This document shows positions 52,173 to 61,545 of a stretch of 64,000 nucleotides of DNA, piece by piece. Position 1 is the stretch's first letter. Every line of letters starts with the position of its first letter. The notes beneath the pieces were generated by a model that saw nothing but the letters and a program-made list of their open reading frames with translations, had not been told where the DNA came from and made no database searches. The stretch is from the NCBI RefSeq assembly GCF_003634705.1, contig NZ_RBWU01000003.1, positions 62,001-126,000 on the forward strand, written 5' to 3'. The DNA comes from Actinomadura pelletieri DSM 43383 (GTDB lineage: Bacteria > Actinomycetota > Actinomycetes > Streptosporangiales > Streptosporangiaceae). A program made the translations under genes and the position numbers.

Positions 52173-53320
52173 TGATCGACTTCACGCTCGACGAGGAGCA
52201 GGAGGAGCTGCGGCGCACGGTCGAGCGGTTCGCCCGCGAGACCGTCGCGCCGGTGATCGGCGACCTGTACGAGCGCGGCGAGTTCCCGTACGAGATCGTC
52301 GCCGCGATGGGCAAGATGGGCCTGTTCGGGCTGCCGTTCCCGGAAGAGCACGGCGGCATGGGCGGCGACTACTTCACGCTGTGCCTGGCCCTGGAGGAAC
52401 TGGCCCGGGTCGACTCGTCCGTCGCGATCACCCTGGAGGCGGGGGTGTCGCTCGGCGCGATGCCGATCCACCGGTTCGGGTCGCCGGAGCAGAAGGAACG
52501 GTGGCTGCCGGCGCTCACGTCCGGGGAGCGGCTGGCCGCCTTCGGGCTCACCGAGCCGGGCGGCGGCTCCGACGTGCCCGGCGGGATGCGCACCACCGCC
52601 CGCCTCGACGGCGACTCCTGGGTGATCAACGGGTCGAAGGCGTTCATCACCAACTCCGGCACCGACATCACCGCGTTCGTGACCGTCACCGCGTTTACCG
52701 GCGACGGCGAGATCTCCACGATCATCGTCCCGAACGGGACGCCCGGCTTCACGGTCGGGCGCAAGTACTCCAAGGTCGGCTGGTCGGCGTCCGACACCCG
52801 GGAACTGTCGTTCGACGACGTGCGCGTCCCGGCCGAGAACCTCGTCGGCGAGCGCGGCCGCGGCTACGCCCAGTTCCTGCGCATCCTGGACGAGGGCCGC
52901 ATCGCGATCGCGGCGCTGTCGGTCGGCCTCGCCCAGGGGTGCGTGGACGAGTCCCTGCGGTACGTGCGGGAAAGGGAGGCGTTCGGCAAGGAGATCGGCC
53001 GCTACCAGGCCCTCCAGTTCAAGATCGCCGACATGGAGGCGCGCGCCCACACCGCCCGGCTCGCCTACTACGCCGCCGCCGCGCGGCTGCTGGCCGGGGA
53101 GCCGTTCAAGAAGGAGGCCGCGATCGCCAAGCTGGTCGCGTCCAACGCCGCCATGGACAACGCCCGCGACGCCACGCAGATCTTCGGCGGCTACGGCTTC
53201 ATGAACGAGTACGCCGTCGGCCGCTTCTACCGGGACGCCAAGATCCTCGAAGTCGGCGAGGGCACCTCCGAGGTCCAGCGCATGCTGATCGCCCGCGCCC
53301 TCGGCCTACCCCCGTCCTGA
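52172..53320 (+). CDS. liuA: Isovaleryl-CoA/acyl-CoA dehydrogenase
   Basis: FAD-dependent acyl-CoA dehydrogenase of 382 aa. Motifs: GLTEPGGGSDV (signature 1), KAFITNSG, the QALQFKIADMEARAHTARL helix, and QIFGGYGFMNEYAVGRFYRD near the C-terminus, with Glu of LEVGEGTSEVQ. It oxidises isovaleryl-CoA (or another branched acyl-CoA) as the first operon step; electrons go to ETF. ATG 52172 is preferred over 52169 for Shine-Dalgarno spacing (GGAG). No methylglutaconyl-CoA hydratase gene (liuC) is present in this cluster. Confidence 0.92.
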   Translation: MIDFTLDEEQEELRRTVERFARETVAPVIGDLYERGEFPYEIVAAMGKMGLFGLPFPEEHGGMGGDYFTLCLALEELARVDSSVAITLEAGVSLGAMPIHRFGSPEQKERWLPALTSGERLAAFGLTEPGGGSDVPGGMRTTARLDGDSWVINGSKAFITNSGTDITAFVTVTAFTGDGEISTIIVPNGTPGFTVGRKYSKVGWSASDTRELSFDDVRVPAENLVGERGRGYAQFLRILDEGRIAIAALSVGLAQGCVDESLRYVREREAFGKEIGRYQALQFKIADMEARAHTARLAYYAAAARLLAGEPFKKEAAIAKLVASNAAMDNARDATQIFGGYGFMNEYAVGRFYRDAKILEVGEGTSEVQRMLIARALGLPPS

Positions 53321-53368
53321 CCGCTCCCTACCGGGTTTCGCCGGACATTCGAGGTGATCGACCGGGCC

Positions 53369-56300
53369 TTACACCCCCGCATGGACGTGCGCCGCCCACG
53401 CGAGGGGGTTACCGGTCCTCGCGCGCAACCGAACGACCGCGTCGTGCAGCGCGAGCGCCGACCGCTCCGGATCGGGCGCGAGACCCTCGCCCGGGGACAG
53501 GCCCTGGTAGAAGGCTGTCGCGATGCGCAGAGCGATCGGGTCTCCGATCGGCCACAGCGCGCCGACCACGTTCTGGTAGCCGGCGAGTTGGAAGGCCGCC
53601 ACGATGTGAATGGCCTCGTCGGCCAGGCGGACACCGGTGTAGGCGGTGCTGCACGAGGACAGGTAGGCCAGTCGGGCCGTGGAAAGCCGAAGCCCGGACA
53701 CCTCGAGGACGGTCAGCGGCGCGGCGCGGTGGTCGAGCAGCATCAGGGTGCTGCGGGACGGCGCGTTGGGCTCGGGCCGGCCATGGCAGGCGAAATGGAC
53801 GATCGGATGGCGAGGCAGGGCGCTCAGGACCGCGTCGTGCGTCGCGTCCGCGTCGTTCAAGGTCTCCGCCCGCGGAATCAGCGCCGTGACCCGCTCGGCT
53901 TCCTTGGTCGCGGTCCGCAGGGCCGCCATGTGGGGCTCCGGCGCCTCGGCGACCGCCACGACGAGGGCGCTCGGCGGCTCCTGCCGGGAGTCCGCGCGGT
54001 TCCGGCGCGCGTACCCGAGCGCTCGAAGGAGCGGGATGTAGGACGACACCGCCCGGTCGAGGACCGAGTCCGCGGGTCTTCCCGGGTCGTGCTCGTCCGC
54101 GTACGTGCCCGCGGCGTGGAGGGGCAGCAGCGCCATCATCCCGATCGGGCACCACCACAGGCGCGGCAGATCCGCCGCGGGCGCCGGCGACCGGGGTGCC
54201 CGGTCGATCCCGGCCGCCGACAACACCGGGGAGGCGACCCCCGTCCACAGGGACGACAGCACCCGGCCCACCCGTACAACGGCCTGTGCGTGCGCCACCG
54301 AGCCGTCCGCGACGCCATCGTGCACGGCGGCGATCTCGTCGAGCATCGCGTACGCGACCTGCGGCGACAGGTCGAGGGGGGTGGTGCGCAGGTCGCCGGG
54401 CCCGGGGGTCACGATGACGGCGTCGCTGCGGTGCGCGCTGACGTTCACGATCGCGATCGGACCGTGCGCCGCATGGGCGCGCAGATCGGAGATGGTGGGC
54501 GGTCGGAGGAAGTCGGCCAGCCCGGGTTCGGCCCGGATCCGGCGCAGCAGCGCCTCCCATCGCTCGTCGAGTTCGCGCAGGCGCCTACCGAACGTCCCGG
54601 CCATCTCGGGATTGCGCTCGGGCACGCCCGCGGCCTGCTCGACCTCCGTGACATCCGCGCGGAGCCGGTCGTACTCCCGGGCCAGCGGGGGGTGCTCGCT
54701 CCTCAGCCTGTTCGCCCCGGCGTGCGCGTCGATCGCCTCTCCGAGCAGCGTCCCCCGCGCCTGTTCGAGGAGCACCACCGCCCGTTCCGGATCACCGGCC
54801 GCGAGCGCCGCCGCGGCCGCGTCCGCGGTCAGCCCGGTCGCGTCGCCGAGCCGATGTTCGCGGTCGAACCGCGCCAGCGACCGCGGGCTGACCCTGGGCA
54901 GCAACGCGATCGCCTCCGCGTACGCGTCCACGGCGCCCGCGGCGTCGCCCGCCAGCATCGCGGCGTGGCCCGACCTCCAGTGGGCGCCCAGCCGGATCCC
55001 CGCCTCGGCGGGGTCGCTGACCGCGGCCCGGTGGAGTTCGCGGCGTGCCCGTTCCAGCGTTTCGGCGGCCGGGTCGAGGCGATGCAGTTCGAGTAGCGCC
55101 TGGCCGAGGTTGAACAGGTAGGCGGCCCGCATGGGGTTCTCGTCGGAGACCGCCGCGACCGCGCGCTGCGCCATCTCGACCGCTTCGGCCGCCGCCCCGG
55201 CCTCTCCGGTGCGCGCCGCGTGCAGGCGAAGGCCGTTCGCGAGGTTCGACAACCGTCCGCCCTGCCTGGCGGGGTCGACGTCACCGCCGTCGACGGCCGC
55301 ACGGCCCACGCGAAGGGCCTCATCGAGCAGGTCCCATCGTTCTTCGCGTTCGGCGAGCACCTGGAGCGCGCCACCGAGCATGCCCTGCAACCCCGGACGG
55401 TCCGGATGCCCGGTGGGGCTCGCACGGACGGCCTCCCGCGATGCGGCGACCGCCGCCCACAGGGACGCCGTATCGCCCGTGCGGACGCCGAGCAGGTGCA
55501 GAGCCGTGCCGAGGGCGCCCAGCGTTAGCGGTCTTTCGTCATGCCCGGACGGCAGGCTTCTCGCCGCCCGCTCCAGCACCCTCGTGGCCTCGGTGAGCGG
55601 GGCGAGCTCGCCCGTCCATTCGTACCGCAGCCGCAGCGCGAGGCCCAGGTCACCGAGGTAGGACGGGCGGCGGGGATGCTCGTCCGGCACGGCTGCGACG
55701 GCCTCCCGCAGGACGGAGATCGCCTCGTCGAGACGAGCGAGTTCGCCCTCCCGCACGAAGGACGTCCCCAACATGGAGCCGAGCGACAAGAGGTGTTCGC
55801 CGCGGTCCGGGTGCGTGCCAGAAGTGATCGCCACGCATTCGCGCAGTAAGCCGAGCGACTCGGCGCGCAAGTCCGCGGACCCCGTCCACTCCGCCAGCAC
55901 CATCAACGCCGAACCGAGGCTCGCCAGCCGCTGCGACCGCGCGTCGTCGCCGCGCCGCTCCTGCTCGGCGGCGTCCCGCAGCAGCGCGACCGCCTCGTAC
56001 AGAGCCGGAACGTCCGCTGTGCGGTCGAAGTGGTTGCGCAAGGCCAGCCCGAGCACGCCCAGGTAGTGCGGCTTCTGGGGATCGTCTTCGGTCGCGACAT
56101 CGCACGCTCGGCGCCCGGCCGCGATGGCCTCGGCCAGCCGCCCGGCGTTCCCCGTGAACAGCGCCAGGAGCCGCAGTGCCTCGGCGAGGTCGCCCAGCCG
56201 GCTCGCCAGTCGCGAGTCTTCCGGGCCGGTGGCCTCGACGACCTTGCCCGAGAGTTCGGCCGACTCTCTGAGGTCGTCCAGCCGCCCCTCCACCTGGAAT

Positions 56301-56650
56301 CGGCGCATCAGCGTCGCTGCCAGCGACGCCAGCAGATCGATCCGGTCGGAGTGCCGCGAGGGCAGCGCGGCGACGGCCTTCCGCGCGGCCGTCACGGACG
56401 TGGTCAGGAGTGCGGTGTCCCCCGTGTGTGCGTACAGCACATGTAGGAGCGCAGAGTATCTCTCGGACGCCTCCGCGAGCGCATCGGACCAGACCGCCGT
56501 GACCTGCCGCTCGGCCAGCCGCGTCGCCTGGGTGAGAACCACCACGTCGCCGGTCCGTTCGAACCGTTTGATCAACTCCAACAGGTGGTCTTCTGTGGCA
56601 TCCCAGCCCGACGGTGCGTCCATCACGAGCAACGGCCCTTTCTCGGTCAC
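53369..56650 (-). CDS. TPR-CHAT caspase-like protease (second copy, CHAT1)
   Basis: Protein of 1093 aa. Residues about 40-700 are tetratricopeptide-like helical repeats with recurring RPSYLGDLGLALRLRYEWTG-type units (GDLxxALxxRxxxTG every 45-55 aa). The C-terminal CHAT domain carries the caspase-type dyad His956 in VHFACHGRPEP and Cys1000 in LAYLSSCSTAYTG, and ends WAAHVHAGV. CHAT proteases are activated by regulatory partners and cleave host or partner proteins in conflict and abortive-infection systems. It is separated from the core CATRA operon by two genes, but its promoter region carries the same 11-bp iterons. Substrate unknown. Confidence 0.9.
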   Translation of the reverse strand: MTEKGPLLVMDAPSGWDATEDHLLELIKRFERTGDVVVLTQATRLAERQVTAVWSDALAEASERYSALLHVLYAHTGDTALLTTSVTAARKAVAALPSRHSDRIDLLASLAATLMRRFQVEGRLDDLRESAELSGKVVEATGPEDSRLASRLGDLAEALRLLALFTGNAGRLAEAIAAGRRACDVATEDDPQKPHYLGVLGLALRNHFDRTADVPALYEAVALLRDAAEQERRGDDARSQRLASLGSALMVLAEWTGSADLRAESLGLLRECVAITSGTHPDRGEHLLSLGSMLGTSFVREGELARLDEAISVLREAVAAVPDEHPRRPSYLGDLGLALRLRYEWTGELAPLTEATRVLERAARSLPSGHDERPLTLGALGTALHLLGVRTGDTASLWAAVAASREAVRASPTGHPDRPGLQGMLGGALQVLAEREERWDLLDEALRVGRAAVDGGDVDPARQGGRLSNLANGLRLHAARTGEAGAAAEAVEMAQRAVAAVSDENPMRAAYLFNLGQALLELHRLDPAAETLERARRELHRAAVSDPAEAGIRLGAHWRSGHAAMLAGDAAGAVDAYAEAIALLPRVSPRSLARFDREHRLGDATGLTADAAAAALAAGDPERAVVLLEQARGTLLGEAIDAHAGANRLRSEHPPLAREYDRLRADVTEVEQAAGVPERNPEMAGTFGRRLRELDERWEALLRRIRAEPGLADFLRPPTISDLRAHAAHGPIAIVNVSAHRSDAVIVTPGPGDLRTTPLDLSPQVAYAMLDEIAAVHDGVADGSVAHAQAVVRVGRVLSSLWTGVASPVLSAAGIDRAPRSPAPAADLPRLWWCPIGMMALLPLHAAGTYADEHDPGRPADSVLDRAVSSYIPLLRALGYARRNRADSRQEPPSALVVAVAEAPEPHMAALRTATKEAERVTALIPRAETLNDADATHDAVLSALPRHPIVHFACHGRPEPNAPSRSTLMLLDHRAAPLTVLEVSGLRLSTARLAYLSSCSTAYTGVRLADEAIHIVAAFQLAGYQNVVGALWPIGDPIALRIATAFYQGLSPGEGLAPDPERSALALHDAVVRLRARTGNPLAWAAHVHAGV

Positions 56651-56768
56651 ACTCTCCGTCTCGTCCGTTCCGGCACGGCCGGACGGGCCGCCCGGCTCGG
56701 TAGAGCCCTAGAACGGTCTCAAGTTCGGATCCAAGACGGGGGCCTGCGTCCCTGGGAAGTCCCGGACC

Positions 56769-56801
56769 GCTTCTGATCGGCTTCCGTCCCGCTTCCTCGA
56801 T
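56769..56801. promoter_or_regulatory. 11-bp iterons upstream of CHAT1
   Basis: Three units in exact 11-bp register: GCTTCTGATCG (56769), GCTTCCGTCCC (56780) and GCTTCCTCGAT (56791), 119 nt upstream of the CHAT1 start. The same motif in the same plus-strand orientation recurs at 63419-63451 in the CATRA promoter. Confidence 0.7.
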
Positions 56802-56815
56802 CGAACGGGCCGGTG

Positions 56816-57934
56816 TCAGGCCGGGTCTTGGGCACGGCGGAGGGTGTGCAGGACGGCCTTCTCCCGTGCGGGGTCGCGGAGCGGGTCGGGGCCCTGCGTG
56901 AGCGGGTGAAGTGCCGCACGGGCAGCGGCGTGGGGCTCAGGCCACAACGCGCCACGCAACGCGTCCGCGAACCAGGCCCCCATGTAGGCGGCGGTCCGCT
57001 CGTCGCCGCTCATCCTGGAGCGGGCGGTCGGGTCGTTGAGTGACCTGTTCGCCTGGCGTGCGCGTGCCAGCCAGGAGCGGACGTGCGCGCCGAGCTCCGA
57101 GCCGGCGGACACGGTGACCGTTTCGCCGCGTTCGGCCGCGGCGACGGCCTCCGCCAGGCCGGGAGTGGCGTCCAGGCCGAGGACGGTGGCAAGCCGCATG
57201 ACCTCGGCCGCGGCAACCGCGCGGAGCAGTCGCGGCGGCGCGGCGTCGAGCGCCGCGATCATGGCGGGGTCGGTGGGCCCGGCGGACAGCGAGGGAGAAG
57301 CCGCCCCGAACCATGGTTCGATCTCGGCGGACAGCAGCCGTCCGGTCAGCGCGTCGGGATGCGGGACGGCGCCGGTCACCAGGCCCGCCAGCAAGAAGGC
57401 CGGGACGTAGGCGGCCGACACGGAGCCGTCCTCGTCCTCGTACTCGTCCTCGTCCTCATCGCCGGCGTCCGGGTCCAGGCCCGCCGCGCGCATCTTCCCG
57501 AGCAACCGGTCCGGCTCGCTTCCCCAGCGGTACCGCGGCCAGGTCGGCTCGAACCCGGTGACCAGCGTGCCGTCGACCGCGTAGCGGAAGCCGTGGTCGG
57601 CGTAGTCGTGCCGCTGCACCGAAACGGCCTCGGTGCCCCGCGACAGGCCCGCCAACTGCTCGACGAGCCCACCCTGGAAACCGTTCACCTCGACCACCAT
57701 CGTCCAGTCGCCGAGGTTCAGCGCGAACGCCGACTCCTCGTAGCCCGTCTCGAAGCGGTCGTACGCCTCGGCCGCCTCCTCCAGGTCGCGGGGCCCCAGC
57801 GTGTCCGGGAGAGCGCCCAGGCGCGTCAACGCCTCGGTCTCATCGACGTCCTTGACAAAGGTCAGACAGAAGATCTCGCCGAGTCGCTCATCGCCGTCGA
57901 CCCACTCGATATCGCCGGGCGTCACATTGAGCAT
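56816..57934 (-). CDS. DUF6461-type protein
   Basis: Protein of 372 aa. The N-terminal half has the DUF6461 look: CLTFVKDVDETEALTRLGA, FALNLGDWTMVVEVNGFQGG, then GTEAVSVQRHDYADHGFRYA and FEPTWPRYRWGSEPDRL. An acidic run (about 155-170, DEDEDEYEDEDG) separates it from a helical second half. Function is not known; proteins of this group are frequent in actinomycete conflict neighbourhoods. It lies 74 nt after the MoaF-like gene and before CHAT1, all on the minus strand. It could be a sensor or an immunity-type component; that is speculation. Confidence 0.7.
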   Translation of the reverse strand: MLNVTPGDIEWVDGDERLGEIFCLTFVKDVDETEALTRLGALPDTLGPRDLEEAAEAYDRFETGYEESAFALNLGDWTMVVEVNGFQGGLVEQLAGLSRGTEAVSVQRHDYADHGFRYAVDGTLVTGFEPTWPRYRWGSEPDRLLGKMRAAGLDPDAGDEDEDEYEDEDGSVSAAYVPAFLLAGLVTGAVPHPDALTGRLLSAEIEPWFGAASPSLSAGPTDPAMIAALDAAPPRLLRAVAAAEVMRLATVLGLDATPGLAEAVAAAERGETVTVSAGSELGAHVRSWLARARQANRSLNDPTARSRMSGDERTAAYMGAWFADALRGALWPEPHAAARAALHPLTQGPDPLRDPAREKAVLHTLRRAQDPA

Positions 57935-58008
57935 GGCTCCTCCGCAGGGTCATCGATGACATGGTCCGTAGATCATGGCAGCGCCCTGTGACAGGAGCCG
58001 CGGCGCGG

Positions 58009-58449
58009 CTATCGGATCGAGGCGATGAGCCCCCGCGGGTCTTCGACGATCTCGATGGTGGCCTGGTCGACGAGGAAGTACTGGCCCCCGTCCTCGCGGG
58101 GGTTGGTGTACGCGGCGGTCGCCACCAGCCGGTGGAAGTCCGCGACCACCGCGATCGGGTAACCCTGGTCGAAGATCTGGCCGTGTGCGGCGGTGGCGAC
58201 CGTTCCGGCCTCGTACCAGGTGATGAAGTACAGCGCCGGCGCGATTTTGAAGACGCGTAGCGTCGGCTCCGTCTGCTGCACCCCGGCGAAGTCGCCGGAC
58301 ACGCCGCTCCACACCATGGTCGTCTCGTCCGCGTAGTGCTGTTGCAGCACGTTGCCGGATCCGTAGTGGAAGTTGGCGCGTACGCCGACGAGGTCATTGC
58401 TGACGGGATGAGTGTCGGGGACGGGGAAGAAGCGCATGTCGAGTGTCAT
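58009..58449 (-). CDS. MoaF-like / calycin-type small protein
   Basis: Protein of 146 aa, almost entirely beta-strand. Segments such as LVGVRANFHYGSGNVLQQHY, TTMVWSGVSG, RVFKIAPALYFITWYEAGTV and GQYFLVDQATIEIV resemble the lipocalin-like barrel of MoaF-related proteins, which bind small ligands. It has an excellent Shine-Dalgarno (AAGGAGGTGACCCGC), one of the strongest in the window, implying high translation. Its own palindrome lies upstream (58536-58549), so it may be separately regulated within the CATRA island. The family call is moderate. Confidence 0.6.
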   Translation of the reverse strand: MTLDMRFFPVPDTHPVSNDLVGVRANFHYGSGNVLQQHYADETTMVWSGVSGDFAGVQQTEPTLRVFKIAPALYFITWYEAGTVATAAHGQIFDQGYPIAVVADFHRLVATAAYTNPREDGGQYFLVDQATIEIVEDPRGLIASIR

Positions 58450-58535
58450 GCGGGTCACCTCCTTGGTTCCGGGCCGGGTGACGGCACCGCGACCGGCGCG
58501 AGCGCCTCGCCGTCGCGTCCACGCGACACCATTTC

Positions 58536-58549
58536 GTTTGAGACCAAAC
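58536..58549. promoter_or_regulatory. Palindrome upstream of MoaF-like gene
   Basis: GTTTG-AGAC-CAAAC, 5-bp perfect arms, 87 nt upstream of the start in a locally AT-rich patch. It may overlap a promoter (TATTGT on the minus strand next to it). Confidence 0.45.
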
Positions 58550-58596
58550 AATAGCCGACCCGACGGTGGGAGTCCCACGTTCGGAGGGACGCTCTC

Positions 58597-61545
58597 TCAG
58601 AGGCCCACGTGTACGTGGGCGCACCATAGTGCCGGTGGGGTCCCCACGCGCTTTCTGCGTTCGTCGATCGCGCGCTGGAGGGCGGCGGCCGGAGGCGTGC
58701 CTTTCAGGAGACACGGGTAGAAGGCCGCCGCGATCCGGGCCGCCGCCCTGTCCCGGACGGGCCACAAGGTGCCCACCACGCCGGGGAAGCCCGCCAACAG
58801 GAAGGCGCCCGTGATGTGCACCGACTCATCGACAAGGCGCTCCGACGTTGAGGATGTGGCGCACGCCGACAGATAGGCGACGCGGGCATGCGACAGGTCG
58901 AGGTGGGAGATGGCGCCCACGTCCAGGGGATGGACGTCGTGGTCGGACAGTTGCAGCCTGGCCGCGGCCGGGTCGGCGGGCTCACTGACGGCGTGACAGG
59001 CGAAGTGGACGATCTCGTGGTGCGGAAGGGCGGCCAGCACCGCCGGGCCCGTGGCCCGGTCGCCTTCCAGAACCTTCGCGGCGGGCGCCAGCCGCACGAT
59101 CTGCTCCGCCTCGGCGGACGCGCCACTCAGCGGGACCGCGCCGGGCGTCCGCGGCATCGCCACCACCAACGGTACGGGTTCACCGGTCATGGGGACGGTG
59201 CGGCGTCTGGCGTGGCGGAGTGCCCGCACCGTCGGCGTATACGAAGGGACGGCCAGGTCCATCACCGAGTGTCCGGGCCGGTCGTGGTGCCCGGCGGCGT
59301 GCAGCGGGAGGAAGGTCGCGGGGCCTGTCGGGCACCACCAGACTCGCGGGCGCCGTTCCGGGTCGTCGGGCGCGGTGGTGATGCCCGCCGCGGCCAGCGC
59401 CGGACCGGCGATCAGGTCCCAGCACCATCGCAGGACGTCGTCCAGGTCGCCGTCTTCCACACCGGTCTCGTCGGGCAGCCGTGCGATCTGCTCGCCGACC
59501 GTGTGCGGGGTGACGCCCGCGAGCCGTTCGACGTGGATCGGGTCGTCGGGGCCGGACAGGATCAGGGCATGGCCGCCACGGAAGTCGACGTTGACGATGA
59601 TGACGGGGCCCTCGGCGGCCGCCTCGCGCAGTTCCTCCGCCGTGGGCGGTTCCAGGAAGTCGGACAGGCCCGGCAGGGCACGAATTCCGGCCAGAACCTT
59701 CGTCCACCGGTCATCGAGTTCCCGGCGGCGCGCCGCGAACCGGTCGCCGTCGACGGGAGGCGGGGACGTGGTGCCCGTACCGGCGGCGCCGAGAAGACCC
59801 CGCGCGGTGAGGTCGGGTTCGGGACGGTCCAGGTCCTCGCGCACACGCCGGAACTCCTCCGCCAGTCTCCGGTCGATCGCTTCGACCCGCCGCAGCGCCT
59901 CGCTGGACGCCAGGCGCTCGTTCAGCAGGACGCCCCGCGCGTGTTCCAGCAGTTCCAGCGCGAGCCCGGGCCGTCCGGCCGCGATGGCGGCACCGGCGGC
60001 CTCCGGGCCCAGCCCGAAGACACGGCCGATGCCCAGTTCGCGGTCGGCGCGGGCCGCGCTTCGCGGCGCGACCCGAGGAAGCGACGCGACGGCCTGCCGG
60101 TAGGCGTTCAGCGCCTCCTCCGTCTCGCCCAGTTCCAGTTCGGCGCGAGCGCGCAACCGCCACCCCTGGACCAGTTGCCAGGGACGGGACCGGGGCAGGC
60201 CGATCACCGTCGTGGCGCGTTCGCGCGCCTCGTCCAGCAGCGGACGGCGGCCCGTGTGCTCGTACAACTCCAGGAGCACGTCCGCGAGATTCAGGTGCCG
60301 GGTGGGCTGGTCGGCTTGGATGCCGCCGGGGTCGTCGAGCACCTCCCTGCTCACTCGCACGATCGACTCCAGCAGGGCGACTCCGCCGTCGAGCCGGTAC
60401 CGGGCCACGAGAGCGCCGCCGAGCGTGGTCAGCAGCGTGGACCGTATCGGGTGCTCCGCGTCCGTCTCATCGACCATCGCGGTGGCGTGGGTGACGGCCT
60501 CGTCCAGGTGCGCTCGCTCCCCGGTCTCCTCGTAGGCGGCCAGGAGAGCGAGGACGCACGTGTTCATCAGATGGAACCGCATCGGTCCCTGCGCGCTCGC
60601 CAACGCGCGTCCCACCCGGATGGCCTTGTCGAGTATCTCGGGATCCTCGGTCCGCCGGTGCAGTTCCATCAGCGCCACGCAGAGCGTCTGGGAGAAGGCG
60701 GCCGAAAGGGCCCGCTCCCCGTCGGCGGCGTCCGCGAGGTTCTTCAGCAGTGCCGCGCCCTCTCGCAGGGCCATGGTCTCGCCGGTCAGGTCGTACCGGG
60801 CGAGCAGCACCGTCGCGAGGGTGCATTCGTGTGGGGGCCGGAAATGGTTACGCGGGGGCGTGTTCGCCACCGCTTCGCGAGCCGCGTGGACGGCCTCGTC
60901 CAGCGCGGTGGGATCGGCTGTGTACTCGTGACTCAGCCGGTAGAGGTTCGCCAGGGAGTTCATGGCGATGGCCCGGTCTAGCCCGTCGTCCGATATCCGC
61001 TTGGTCGCCGTGCGCTGCATCTCCAGGGCATTGTCGAGAAGGCCCGGTGCCTGCGTCGTCTGAAACCCGGTCATGTACAGGTTGGCCACGATGGTCAGCG
61101 CACTGCCGTAGAGCGGATGGCCTTCGCCCGTGGTGTGGACGGCTTCCTCACCGGCGGCGACGGCCTCCTCGAACACCGCCAGGACGCCTGCACGCAGGAA
61201 CTCGTGCCGCAACAGGACGGTCGACGTCAGCAGGCAATAAGGGCGGAACTCTCCGACGAGAGGGTGCCGGGCGGCGGCTCGGACACGGTCGATGCCCTCG
61301 TTCAGGACCTCCGGCTCGCCGCTCACCTCGTACAGGAGCCGCAGAGAGACGCACAGGTTGTTGACGACCCTCGGCCACACCTCGTGGCCCGTGGGAATGT
61401 TCGCCACCAGCGTGCGGCTCAGTTCGATGGACGTCCGCAGGTCGGACGGGTCGCCGTGGCGCTGGTAGCGCTCGCGGAACTCGCGGGCGCGCCTCTCCAG
61501 ACCTTCGAGCTCGGTCGCCTTCACCGTGATGTCACACCCTTTCAT
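58597..61545 (-). CDS. TPR-CHAT caspase-like protease (core CATRA copy, CHAT2)
   Basis: Protein of 982 aa. The N-terminal two thirds are helical TPR-like repeats (for example RAIAMNSLANLYRLSHEYTA and HLNLADVLLELYEHTGRRPL). The C-terminal CHAT domain shows His851 in VHFACHAVSEP and Cys895 in AYLSACATSSTSERLVDES, ending WCAHVHVGL. The ATG at 61545 overlaps the CATRA gene stop by 14 nt; a GTG at 61524 (VKATELEGLE) is an alternative with AAAGGG upstream. Tight linkage to the CATRA gene makes it the presumed effector protease of the system. Confidence 0.9.
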   Translation of the reverse strand: MKGCDITVKATELEGLERRAREFRERYQRHGDPSDLRTSIELSRTLVANIPTGHEVWPRVVNNLCVSLRLLYEVSGEPEVLNEGIDRVRAAARHPLVGEFRPYCLLTSTVLLRHEFLRAGVLAVFEEAVAAGEEAVHTTGEGHPLYGSALTIVANLYMTGFQTTQAPGLLDNALEMQRTATKRISDDGLDRAIAMNSLANLYRLSHEYTADPTALDEAVHAAREAVANTPPRNHFRPPHECTLATVLLARYDLTGETMALREGAALLKNLADAADGERALSAAFSQTLCVALMELHRRTEDPEILDKAIRVGRALASAQGPMRFHLMNTCVLALLAAYEETGERAHLDEAVTHATAMVDETDAEHPIRSTLLTTLGGALVARYRLDGGVALLESIVRVSREVLDDPGGIQADQPTRHLNLADVLLELYEHTGRRPLLDEARERATTVIGLPRSRPWQLVQGWRLRARAELELGETEEALNAYRQAVASLPRVAPRSAARADRELGIGRVFGLGPEAAGAAIAAGRPGLALELLEHARGVLLNERLASSEALRRVEAIDRRLAEEFRRVREDLDRPEPDLTARGLLGAAGTGTTSPPPVDGDRFAARRRELDDRWTKVLAGIRALPGLSDFLEPPTAEELREAAAEGPVIIVNVDFRGGHALILSGPDDPIHVERLAGVTPHTVGEQIARLPDETGVEDGDLDDVLRWCWDLIAGPALAAAGITTAPDDPERRPRVWWCPTGPATFLPLHAAGHHDRPGHSVMDLAVPSYTPTVRALRHARRRTVPMTGEPVPLVVAMPRTPGAVPLSGASAEAEQIVRLAPAAKVLEGDRATGPAVLAALPHHEIVHFACHAVSEPADPAAARLQLSDHDVHPLDVGAISHLDLSHARVAYLSACATSSTSERLVDESVHITGAFLLAGFPGVVGTLWPVRDRAAARIAAAFYPCLLKGTPPAAALQRAIDERRKRVGTPPALWCAHVHVGL

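Noticed and set aside
58601..58620. GCCCACGT-GT-ACGTGGGC palindrome at the end of CHAT2
   Set aside because: It lies in the coding sequence for the conserved C-terminal HVHVGL residues and is explained by Gly/His/Val codons; no evidence of a separate role.
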